Source: an uncultured beta proteobacterium (GTDB lineage: Bacteria; Pseudomonadota; Gammaproteobacteria; Burkholderiales; Burkholderiaceae_C). From it: a DNA stretch of 7,796 nt. Under the pieces are notes generated by a model. The model did no database searches, was not told where the DNA came from, and saw only the letters and a program-made list of their open reading frames with translations. Of this stretch, positions 1-6,282 are shown piece by piece. Location: positions 1 to 7,796 of the forward strand of contig CAIYNH010000014.1 in the NCBI GenBank assembly GCA_903927495.1, read 5' to 3'. Position numbers and translations under genes: made by a program. Each line of letters begins with the position of its first letter. Positions within the stretch are counted from its first letter, which is position 1.

Positions 1-63
1 CACAAGCGCAGAGAGGGATAGAGGCTTTTTTTTTGTGTACAACATTTTTTCTAAAGACCCAGC

Positions 64-156
64 ATGGAAAAACTAAATCAGGACGCTATCAACCATTGGG
101 TGAGCGTCTTCGTGCAGGAGGTCAACCCGCAGGAGGTGATTTTGTTCGGTTCTCAC
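64..156 (+). pseudogene. 5' remnant of an MNT-type nucleotidyltransferase gene
   Basis: An ATG at 64 opens a 57-codon frame that stops at 235-237, but only the first ~31 residues look like a real protein. They form an N-terminal helix followed by a beta strand reading PQEVILFGSH, the hydrophobic-strand plus Gly-Ser signature that opens the pol-beta/MNT nucleotidyltransferase domain. MNT proteins of this kind are often antitoxins paired with HEPN toxins, or small nucleotidyltransferases. The downstream acidic D-x-D metal-binding motif and the rest of the domain are absent. Similarity ends at about 156, exactly where the sequence becomes the apparent end of an IS element. I read this as a gene broken by the insertion. 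No strong ribosome-binding site precedes the ATG. No HEPN partner is visible in the window. Confidence 0.5.
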
Positions 157-430
157 GTTAGCAGCCTGTCGGACACAGGATTTCAAAATTTGCCAATCTG
201 GATATGCGTAAAGATTGGCAGTTTGGCCTTGATTTAGACGTAGCACTGCCATGCCTTTGACATTCAAGGCTAGGCAAACCAGAGCCCATTTGCCAGTGAC
301 TTTACGCAATCCGCGCAAGGAGAACTGCCTCAAACCCATCACTGACTTGATGATCCCAAGACCGGCCCCAACATTTGTTTGCGAATGGCGTAAGTCGCCC
401 TTCCAGCCAGCGTTGTCATCGCCCGCTGGG
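157..430 (-). mobile_element. IS1182-like transposase, degraded 3' end with one IS terminus
   Basis: The minus-strand translation contains GIIKSVMGLRQFSLRGL followed by a W-A-L-V-C-L-A-x-N segment. This is the characteristic C-terminal block of IS1182-type DDE transposases, with the conserved G-x-I-K and final Asn-containing helix. Just upstream, a different frame reads AGRATYAIRKQM, the block that normally precedes it directly. A single missing T near 360-364 therefore put the two blocks out of frame. The D-D-E N-terminal catalytic region is missing. Bases 157-174 (starting GTTAGCAGCC) lie at the border with the broken nucleotidyltransferase gene and are probably the IS terminal inverted repeat. 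I see no second copy of it in the window. The element is a non-functional remnant. Its border with the integrase fragment is approximate (about 410-430). Confidence 0.65.
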
Positions 431-765
431 AATATCTGCTCTGATAGTTCAATCTGGCAACTTCGCAGTGATCTGTAGCGCTTCATGACTTGTACCGTGC
501 TCGAATGCTTTGGAACGTGGCGGGATTTGGCGAACTCGGTGAGCATGCCAGACTGAAGGTCAACGTCGCAATCCTTCAGGTGCACGGCTTCGGAGACACG
601 AAGCACGGTCGACGAGATCAGCCCAAACAGCGTCTCAAAGGTTACCCCACGTAATCCTGAACCAGGAGTCGGGCCAAGGCCGCGTGCAGCTGTCATTAAA
701 TCAGTAATTTCCTGTTCGCTGTAGATGTGCGGTGCCAAACGCAGTCTCTGGTATCCGACGCTCAA
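430..765 (-). pseudogene. Tyrosine recombinase/integrase, truncated core fragment
   Basis: Residues 1 to ~110 of the frame that starts at TTG 765 resemble the catalytic domain of a phage-integrase-family tyrosine recombinase. They include APHIYSEQEI at the domain entry, a G-V-T-F-E-T-L-F-G-L helix, LRVSEA carrying the first catalytic Arg (Arg56), and a beta-hairpin K-S-R-H-V-P. In relatives I know, the hairpin has several extra residues between the LT and FAK segments. Here it is shortened (MLTEFAKS), possibly removing the catalytic Lys. The H-x-x-R box and the nucleophilic Tyr are absent because the frame runs straight into IS1182-like sequence at about 430. The N-terminal SAM-like DNA-binding domain is also absent, since an in-frame stop lies at 769-771. 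This is a remnant truncated at both ends. The continuous frame down to 73 is accidental and should not be annotated as one protein. Confidence 0.7.
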
Positions 766-820
766 AACTCATCAGAATACTGCGCGGAATTTCATCCAAA
801 ACATTGGTTTGGCCTTGTAT

Positions 821-2368
821 CTAGGCTTGGCAGACACGGTTACGTCCGCTGTTTTTGGCCTCGTACAACGCCGTATCCGCCCGCTTGAGTAAATCATCAA
901 TGTGGGAATCTGTCGCCAGGATACTCGTCACACCGACTGATACTGTGATATGGATGTGTTCACCTTCGGGCAAGACAATGTTGGTGTTTGCCAGCACCAG
1001 TCGCAAACGTTCGGCCACCTCTGCGGCCAGCGCCAGTGGGGTGTCGGGCATGAAAACAGCAAACTCCTCGCCACCCAGGCGGGCCAGGATGTCAGTCTCC
1101 CGGTTCACCGATTGCGCCACTTGACTCAGAACTTTCAACACCTGATCACCGGACAAATGACCGTAGGTGTCATTGACGTGTTTGAAAAAGTCAATGTCGA
1201 TCATCATCAGCGACGCTGCACCACCCAACCGTTTGCGCCGGTTTAGCTCATGCTGGGTTTTGTCGTAGAAATCCCGCCGATTGCTGAGTTGTGTCAAGGT
1301 GTCGGTGCGAGCCAGCAATTCAGCCTGCTTTTGCAATGCCTCGAGCGCTTGCGTGCGCTCGGCCACCTTTTTTTCCAGCTGCAGGTTGATTTCCTGCGTG
1401 GCCTGAAGGTATTTCAGCTCGGACTCCTCTTTGGCTTTTTTGTCGCTTATATCGGTGACCAAGCATTCATGGTAGAGCAATTCACCGCGAACGCTGCTGA
1501 CTTTGTCCACAGAAAACAGACACCAGCGCTTTTCACCGTTTTGGCAGAGCAACTGCAGTTCTGCCGATTGCTCACCAGATTCACTGGATGCAGTCTGCTG
1601 AATGTGCTGGGTCAAGGCATTGCTGCGCACAAATTGCTCAGCATGGGCCAGCAATTCTTTTTTGGACGCGTAGCCCAACATGGTCGCCAAGACCGAATTC
1701 ACGCTGAGTAGTCGTCCATCCTGCCCAATCTGGAAATACCCCTGGATGTTGTCTTCATAAAAGCGCGAGAACAACACGTTCACGATCACAGCCAACATCA
1801 ACAAAGTCAGCAGCAAAAATACAATGACCATGCTTGCCAGGTAAAAAGACTGGTCTTTGTACGCCGAAAGGTCGTAAAAATAGTCGATATACCCAGTAGG
1901 TTGACCCTGATCCAGCACAGGTGCGGAGAACACCCCCAGCGCATAGACACGAGGAGGATCGGCTAGGTATAGGTCTTCCTCTGACCATCCGATCTTGTCA
2001 CGCGTAAACTTGGGCGCAGGAAATTTGGCATCGACCGACTCTGAAGTGAAGGTCAGATCATTAAATAAGTGCAAGAGTGGCTTGCCTTGCGCGTCATACA
2101 GCCGGATGAATAGGAATTCATCCAGCTTGAGCAGCTCACCCAGTTCTGACATTGGCGCAGCAACCCCAGTCGAGTGGTGTGCCAGTGCCTCAAACCTGAC
2201 GTGGTTCAACTGGTGAAAGATGCCAACGGATTTTTTGAGTTTCTCAATGTTGCCGCGATAGAGTCTGTCCTGGTGCGCTACCAGCGCATACCCAAACGCA
2301 GCCACCAACGCCAGAAACACCAGCACGATGTAGCTGCTGATGCGTACCCGCAGGTCACGTAACTTCAT
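821..2368 (-). CDS. Membrane diguanylate cyclase (periplasmic sensor, PAS, GGDEF)
   Basis: A 515-aa inner-membrane enzyme predicted to make c-di-GMP from two GTP. Residues ~11-31 form TM1. Residues ~32-175 form a periplasmic domain with a Cache-like look (FLFIRLYD, then GYIDYFYDL near the membrane). Residues ~176-200 form TM2. A PAS domain spans ~203-309, and a coiled-coil linker ~315-350 leads to GGDEF at ~353-515. The active-site motif GGEEF is at 432-436 and the metal-binding Asp is in DIDFFK (391-396). An RETD at 423-426 sits at the spacing known for the inhibitory I-site RxxD. The cyclase therefore looks active and product-inhibited. Its ATG overlaps the stop of the upstream ECF S-component gene (TAATG), with AGGGG 5 bases before it, indicating translational coupling. 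The ligand is unknown, but the coupling suggests a link with the S component's substrate. Confidence 0.93.
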   Translation of the reverse strand: MKLRDLRVRISSYIVLVFLALVAAFGYALVAHQDRLYRGNIEKLKKSVGIFHQLNHVRFEALAHHSTGVAAPMSELGELLKLDEFLFIRLYDAQGKPLLHLFNDLTFTSESVDAKFPAPKFTRDKIGWSEEDLYLADPPRVYALGVFSAPVLDQGQPTGYIDYFYDLSAYKDQSFYLASMVIVFLLLTLLMLAVIVNVLFSRFYEDNIQGYFQIGQDGRLLSVNSVLATMLGYASKKELLAHAEQFVRSNALTQHIQQTASSESGEQSAELQLLCQNGEKRWCLFSVDKVSSVRGELLYHECLVTDISDKKAKEESELKYLQATQEINLQLEKKVAERTQALEALQKQAELLARTDTLTQLSNRRDFYDKTQHELNRRKRLGGAASLMMIDIDFFKHVNDTYGHLSGDQVLKVLSQVAQSVNRETDILARLGGEEFAVFMPDTPLALAAEVAERLRLVLANTNIVLPEGEHIHITVSVGVTSILATDSHIDDLLKRADTALYEAKNSGRNRVCQA

Positions 2369-2970
2369 TACTGCCCCTGCTTTTTGGCGGCCTTACTACC
2401 CTCTGTTTGTCTGGCCTTCAAAAACGTGTTCTGCAGAGCCCGCCAAATCAAGGTCAGCAACAAGGTACCGATGGAGGCAATACTGACTTCTAGGATGAAA
2501 TGCTTGAAAGCCACGTTGATGGCGACGTCCGCACTAAAATAGCCCCGCCACACAGCGGCCGACAGCACCAGGATGGTGTTGGTCAGGGTGCCCGCCACCG
2601 CTGCGGCCAGCACGGCCGCATGTTCGCCCCAGCGCACGCACCGACTGAATATCACACTCGCCACCAGTCCGACCAAAATGCGCGGTGGCAGCGATACCCA
2701 GACATCGGCAAACACAGCCACATCCGACTGCGCCGCGTAAACCATTGCAGACAGACCAAACACGCAACCGACCAGCCCGCCCACCACCCAACCGCCCAAA
2801 ATTCCGGCCAGGATGGTGGGCAGGTGGATGATGGTGATCCAGCTGCCCGAGGTGGGCACGATGATGTAGCCATGCCCAGAGAACGTGAGGTAGACGGACA
2901 GGGACGACAACGTGATGGCAATGAAAACCTGCTGGGGTGTCCCGCTGAGGGGAAAGAAATTAAACCGCAT
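2368..2970 (-). CDS. ECF-type transporter S component, substrate unknown
   Basis: A 200-aa very hydrophobic protein with about six predicted membrane segments (roughly 13-30, 45-60, 61-80, 96-110, 117-140, 157-178) and a short basic tail. Three features match the substrate-binding S subunits of energy-coupling-factor vitamin transporters: a turn reading VPTSGSWITIIHLP, a glycine-rich LAGILGGWVVGGLVG helix pair, and the motifs PPRILVGLVA and GTLTNT. S subunits bind a vitamin or metal with high affinity. Transport normally needs EcfT and two EcfA ATPases, none of which is encoded here. The fine substrate (riboflavin, pantothenate, thiamine-type and so on) cannot be read from sequence alone. The gene is followed, with a one-base overlap, by a diguanylate cyclase, so it may act as a receptor for signalling. 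The ATG at 2970 is the first in frame, and its ribosome-binding site is weak. Confidence 0.85.
   Translation of the reverse strand: MRFNFFPLSGTPQQVFIAITLSSLSVYLTFSGHGYIIVPTSGSWITIIHLPTILAGILGGWVVGGLVGCVFGLSAMVYAAQSDVAVFADVWVSLPPRILVGLVASVIFSRCVRWGEHAAVLAAAVAGTLTNTILVLSAAVWRGYFSADVAINVAFKHFILEVSIASIGTLLLTLIWRALQNTFLKARQTEGSKAAKKQGQ
2374..2378 (-). promoter_or_regulatory. Ribosome-binding site of the diguanylate cyclase, inside the upstream gene
   Basis: On the minus strand AGGGG lies 5 bases before the ATG at 2368. It sits within the last codons of the ECF S-component gene, whose TAA shares one base with the ATG. This fixes the cyclase start and implies that both proteins are made from one message, with re-initiation coupling. 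Confidence 0.6.
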
Positions 2971-3030
2971 GGGTTAGAGTATTGCATGCCTTTGACAAGG
3001 TCGAATTTGTTGGGCACGTGGCATGATGTA

Positions 3031-3059
3031 CTTATAGAATTTGTGAGCAGGTTTCTGAA
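3031..3059 (-). promoter_or_regulatory. Candidate sigma70-like promoter for the ECF S / cyclase operon
   Basis: On the minus strand a TTCAGA box (3054-3059, 4 of 6 consensus) is followed after 17 bases by TATAAG (3031-3036, 5 of 6). Transcription would start near 3024 and give a leader of about 55 bases before the ATG at 2970. The spacing is ideal but the -35 box is poor, so chance occurrence is possible. Confidence 0.3.
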
Positions 3060-3222
3060 CCATTGACTGGATGGCATGCACATCATCGTTCCCTGCCATA
3101 TCTACAGCCGCAAGCCAGGACAGTAATGATGTGATTGGGTAAGCGGCAGGTGTCAATTGGAGTTCTTGGAACATGCCATTGGTGATCGGCAGATTTGGCT
3201 GCGACTGGCGCTAGGTTTCAGC

Positions 3223-3246
3223 CTTTATGCAGAGATGTGCATAAAG
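3223..3246. repeat. Perfect 9-bp inverted repeat with 6-base loop
   Basis: CTTTATGCA (3223-3231) and TGCATAAAG (3238-3246) are exact reverse complements around the loop GAGATG. The repeat lies 79 bases downstream of the EAL gene's stop. No T-run follows on either strand, so it is not a standard terminator. It could be an operator for the genes to its left, a message-stabilising hairpin or a weak terminator. Confidence 0.6.
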
Positions 3247-3324
3247 AAACACAGCCGACTTTCTCCGACAAAAACTGGATTTTCCAACCCTGCCAGTCAG
3301 TTTCAAGTCTTGACGATTATCCGG

Positions 3325-4602
3325 TTAGTTTGGAACAAATCTATCGATGCGCCCCGGAGATGTGGATCGGACGATTCCTTCGAACAGTTCAATCGGCAAA
3401 GGCCGGCTGAATAGAAATCCTTGGTAGGCGTGACAGCCATGGCGGGCAAGAAAATCTCGCTGTGCTTCAATCTCCACACCCTCGGCTATGACCATCAAGC
3501 CTAGACTGTCTGCCAGAGCGATCACCATCTTGGCTATGGCCGAATCATTTGGATCACTCAATATATTTTTCACGAAACCTTGGTCAATTTTCAATTGATC
3601 CAAAGGTAGTCGTTTCAAGTATGACAGTGACGAGTATCCTGTTCCAAAGTCGTCTAATGAAAAACCAACGCCGTGTGCCCGTAGTGCAGTCATCTTCGAA
3701 ATAATGCCCTCAACATCCTCTACCAACAAACTCTCTGTAAGTTCAAGTTTTAGTTGCTGCGGGTTTGCGCCTGTGCGACTGAGCGTTGCTAGTACATTGG
3801 AGACAAAATTCTTGTGACGAAACTGACGTGCGCTGACATTGACCGATAACGTGAGGTGTGCAAAATTTGCGCAGGTGGCCCACTTCGCCAATTGAACACA
3901 AGCCGTGTCCATAACCCATTGTCCAAGCGGCAAAATCAGACCGGTATCCTCGGCTAATGGAATGAAATCTCCAGGCGATACCAATCCTTTCTTGGGATGA
4001 AGCCAGCGTACAAGCGCTTCGGCCCCCGTCGTGCGTCCTTCACCAACCACCTGCGGTTGGTAATACAGCTGAAAATCCCCTACAAGAAGTGACTCACGCA
4101 TGCTCAGTTCCATCGCGGCGCGTTCGCTGACCTTGGCTTGCATCTCTGGATCAAAGAAGCGAACAGCATTTCGACCAACCGACTTGGCTTGGTACATGGC
4201 AAGTTCTGCGCGTTTGAGGGGTTCTGTGTTTTTCTCCTGCTGAGGTCCTCCAAACAGTGTGATTCCTAGACTCGGAGTGCAATGGTGGTCGTTTCCCTGA
4301 AGCCGATAGGATTGGGATAACGAACTGCGAATCTTCTCTCCCACTGTTTCAGCCTGAGTCGCGGCCTCCAAGTCATCCTTGCTAAGGTCCTCCAGCATCA
4401 CAACGAACTCATCGCCGCCCAGTCGTGCTACCGCGCGATTATGATGAATCGTCTCACAAGCCAATAGGCATGCGGCTTTCCATCGAAAGCCGATAAAAAT
4501 ACCGTCGTTAATACCGTCATAAATCGTGGATGCCCATAGCCGCTGGTAGTCATTTGTGCATTTTCGCATGCTCGGTGATTTCCCCTGGCAGGTATCTCGC
4601 AT
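3325..4602 (-). CDS. Chimeric c-di-GMP phosphodiesterase: foreign 5' end, half GGDEF, complete EAL
   Basis: A 425-aa frame. Residues ~59-150 are the C-terminal half of a GGDEF domain (GGDEF at 62-66, later RAELAMYQAKSVGRNAVRFF). The first half, with the metal-binding Asp and the substrate-binding Asn, is absent, and so is an I-site RxxD, so the cyclase part should be dead. Residues ~165-412 form a complete EAL domain. Visible catalytic residues are Glu195 of EALVRW, Asn255 of SVNVSARQF, Glu290 of LELTES, Asp317/Asp318 of DDFGTGYSSL, Lys338 of LKID, Glu374 of EGVE and Gln394 of QGFLFSRPL. It should linearise c-di-GMP to pGpG if expressed and folded. Residues 1-~50 do not resemble GGDEF. They start 7 bases after the frame-restored end of the FtsZ-like gene, so they are probably the beginning of another operon gene fused by deletion. 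An alternative start is Met12. No signal peptide or membrane segment is visible. Confidence 0.8.
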   Translation of the reverse strand: MRDTCQGKSPSMRKCTNDYQRLWASTIYDGINDGIFIGFRWKAACLLACETIHHNRAVARLGGDEFVVMLEDLSKDDLEAATQAETVGEKIRSSLSQSYRLQGNDHHCTPSLGITLFGGPQQEKNTEPLKRAELAMYQAKSVGRNAVRFFDPEMQAKVSERAAMELSMRESLLVGDFQLYYQPQVVGEGRTTGAEALVRWLHPKKGLVSPGDFIPLAEDTGLILPLGQWVMDTACVQLAKWATCANFAHLTLSVNVSARQFRHKNFVSNVLATLSRTGANPQQLKLELTESLLVEDVEGIISKMTALRAHGVGFSLDDFGTGYSSLSYLKRLPLDQLKIDQGFVKNILSDPNDSAIAKMVIALADSLGLMVIAEGVEIEAQRDFLARHGCHAYQGFLFSRPLPIELFEGIVRSTSPGRIDRFVPN

Positions 4603-4609
4603 TTCAGCT

Positions 4610-4719
4610 TTATTTCAATTTACGTCTTGCGGCGGCATTGATAGCCAGACTGATCGTGAGCGGCGGCAAGAGAGAACGCGCATTACTTACGATCCGCTTG
4701 GCATTAGCGATAGCCAAGC
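4610..4719 (-). pseudogene. Frame-shifted C-terminus of the FtsZ-like gene
   Basis: Continuing the FtsZ-like protein after Met232 with one extra G gives GLAIANAKRIV, then an amphipathic stretch containing LLPPLTISLAINAAARRKLK, ending at TAA (4612-4610). This is alanine-rich, helical and basic at its end, like a natural C-terminus. The annotated frame instead gives the short tail AWLSLMPSGS. The restored stop is then 7 bases from the next ATG (4602), a normal operon spacing. This supports a real ancestral reading frame, now broken by a one-base deletion or a sequencing error. Confidence 0.5.
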
Positions 4720-5415
4720 CATGATCCGCCGGTCTTGCTGGGCGTAAATGTCTGCAAGTAGTGCATCATTACCCATAGAGTCGCCAAGGTCCTTATTCGA
4801 GAACGGCATAACCAAGTCAACCTCCCGCTGAAGGTAGTTCAAAGCGGTGGCGGCTTTCCCGTTCCGGGGGCCTTCAAAATCGAATGGCATCACGACAGCC
4901 GCAATAGTGACTGCACCGGCGTTACGCGCCGCCCTTGCGATGATCGGCAAAACACCACTGCCGGTAGCACCACCAAGGCCGGCGACCAGTATGACCGTGC
5001 CTGCACCGTTTACGGCGGCATTTAGCACAGCGATATTGCGCAGTGCGGCGGCACGTGCAGCATTCACCCGACCACCAGCACCGAAGGAAGCAAGTGAAAT
5101 CGACTTCAAAGACAGACTGCCAGCCGCCGTTTCATAGAGGGTATCGACTGACGGCAGACTCTCAATTCCAAGGTCAACGCACACCAGTTCTGACACATTG
5201 GTTAGTTTGTGTGAGTCAAGGCATAACCTGAATGAGCGAATGAGGTTGCAACCTGCGCCGCCAACGCCGATGATTTTTGTCGTCCGATTCTGGTGCAGCG
5301 TTTCGGACACTTGTGGGTTTGAAGGCATCAAAACTGATCCTGACCATGTCGATGGACCGAAGTCGATACTGACAGCGCCAGCGCCAATACCCTTCAACAA
5401 TATCCGCCTGTCCAT
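4687..5415 (-). CDS. FtsZ/tubulin-superfamily GTPase, short form, probable 3' frameshift
   Basis: A 242-aa frame with an FtsZ-like nucleotide-binding domain: IIGVGGAGCN (48-57, T1 loop), FGAGGRVNAAR (111-121, T3 loop), the tubulin signature as GLGGATGSG (146-154, T4), MPFDFEGPRN (176-185) and VDLVMPFSNKDL (199-210) before helix H7. The T7 loop carrying the Asp that drives GTP hydrolysis, and the whole C-terminal domain, are missing. FtsZ is usually near 380 aa, so this is a short relative rather than the housekeeping gene. The N-terminus MDRRILLKGIGAGAVS resembles a Tat signal. After Met232 the frame appears shifted by one missing G near 4719. The other frame continues for 36 plausible residues to a TAA at 4612-4610, giving about 268 aa. 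The ATG at 5415 is chosen because the upstream frame to 5499 overlaps the hydrolase end and begins with TTG. It belongs to the operon with the hydrolase, 59 bases away. Confidence 0.75.
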   Translation of the reverse strand: MDRRILLKGIGAGAVSIDFGPSTWSGSVLMPSNPQVSETLHQNRTTKIIGVGGAGCNLIRSFRLCLDSHKLTNVSELVCVDLGIESLPSVDTLYETAAGSLSLKSISLASFGAGGRVNAARAAALRNIAVLNAAVNGAGTVILVAGLGGATGSGVLPIIARAARNAGAVTIAAVVMPFDFEGPRNGKAATALNYLQREVDLVMPFSNKDLGDSMGNDALLADIYAQQDRRIMAWLSLMPSGS

Positions 5416-5474
5416 TGTGAGTTCCGTTTGTAATGAAGTCAGGAGGCTGAAGCGCCAACTTTCATTTTTGGCCT

Positions 5475-6275
5475 TCAGTTTGTTGGATGCTTGATCCAAG
5501 CGCTAATGTCGGAAACCGCTTGCTGCTCCATGCCAATGAATCCGTGCCAGTGATTGCCTTCGCACGGCGAACCAGTTGGGTTTGAACCACCGGAGACCAT
5601 CATCAACTTCTTGGTGGGGCTGTTTTTCAAACCGCTTAGGATGCTCGGTACTTCATTGGGTCTGCAGATGTCACATGCGTCTTTTTCGTGGTGATACACC
5701 AGCACCGGAACCTTGATCTGCTTGAGGTCTTGCTTGGGCAGTGCGCCAGCTTTTTTGTATGCCACCACACTTGAACTGACCACCCCGCCAGCGATTTGAC
5801 TGTCTTGAAGGTTAATCAGCGTAAAGGCTGTGCTGACGGTTCCCCGACTGGTGCCAACAACCCAAATGGGTGATGAGCTTTTACTCTTGACCCATTCCAG
5901 CACGGCTTTAACGTCTTGCATATGGGTATCGGAAATTCGATCTTCATAGCCAAGTTCATCCGAATCGTTGGGGCGACCGAAGATGGCGAGATTGAATCCT
6001 TCAGCGGACCAGAGCTTGGACGTGCGCACCAAAAAATTATTGCTTGTGGGCCAGCCATTTTCGACTTTGCCAAAGCCACCGCCGCCACCAGGAAAAACAA
6101 AGAGCGTGGCCGTGGCACCTTCTGTGGTCTGCCAAAACACAGTTGCTTTTATGTCGGGCCGTGTTGGAACCTTGACCAGTTCACCGGCATAGACGATTCC
6201 GAGACTCACCGCCAATGTCAGAGCAGCTATCCCAGACATGATGGGGCGAAGGAATTTCGGAGTGGTGTGTTTCAT
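5475..6275 (-). CDS. Secreted alpha/beta hydrolase (dienelactone hydrolase-like)
   Basis: A 266-aa protein starting at ATG 6275. Residues 1-30 form a Sec signal peptide: basic start MKHTTPKFLR, hydrophobic core IAALTLAVSLGIV, and likely cleavage after VYA. The mature part has an oxyanion-type glycine loop FPGGGGGFG (61-69), the nucleophile elbow GTSRG (141-145, Ser143), a candidate acid Asp199 in HHEKDAC, and a C-terminal His in EGNHWHGF (His242 or His244). This is a complete Ser-Asp-His triad in normal order, so it is likely an active esterase or peptidase-like hydrolase in the periplasm or outside. Several Cys (201, 204, 238) could form disulfides. The longer upstream frame to 6452 overlaps the preceding gene and would bury the signal peptide, so I reject it. 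The start lies 7 bases after the preceding stop. The substrate is not evident. Confidence 0.82.
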   Translation of the reverse strand: MKHTTPKFLRPIMSGIAALTLAVSLGIVYAGELVKVPTRPDIKATVFWQTTEGATATLFVFPGGGGGFGKVENGWPTSNNFLVRTSKLWSAEGFNLAIFGRPNDSDELGYEDRISDTHMQDVKAVLEWVKSKSSSPIWVVGTSRGTVSTAFTLINLQDSQIAGGVVSSSVVAYKKAGALPKQDLKQIKVPVLVYHHEKDACDICRPNEVPSILSGLKNSPTKKLMMVSGGSNPTGSPCEGNHWHGFIGMEQQAVSDISAWIKHPTN

Positions 6276-6282
6276 AAGATAG

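Larger units (their letters stand above)
2971..3324. other. Intergenic region between the EAL gene and the ECF S gene
   Basis: This 354-base stretch separates two minus-strand genes. It contains the candidate promoter at 3031-3059 and a perfect 9-bp inverted repeat at 3223-3246. A 66-codon minus-strand frame (2974-3174) lacks recognisable domains and a convincing start. I see no RNA gene, riboswitch or clear rho-independent terminator. A vitamin riboswitch in front of the S component would have identified its ligand, but none of the classical conserved cores is evident by eye. Confidence 0.5.

Noticed and set aside
27..34. Run of T as a possible terminator
   Set aside because: No GC-rich hairpin precedes it on the plus strand within the visible sequence.
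2500..3066. 188-codon plus-strand frame
   Set aside because: It is antisense to the ECF S gene, rich in His/Gln/Arg, and typical of a shadow frame over a high-GC gene.
2974..3174. 66-codon minus-strand frame upstream of the ECF S gene
   Set aside because: It overlaps the candidate promoter and has no recognisable domain, no good ribosome-binding site and no coherent composition.
5416..5499. N-terminal extension of the FtsZ-like protein from TTG 5499
   Set aside because: It overlaps the hydrolase 3' end, uses a rare start and adds residues unlike the family. The ATG at 5415 gives the Tat-like start.
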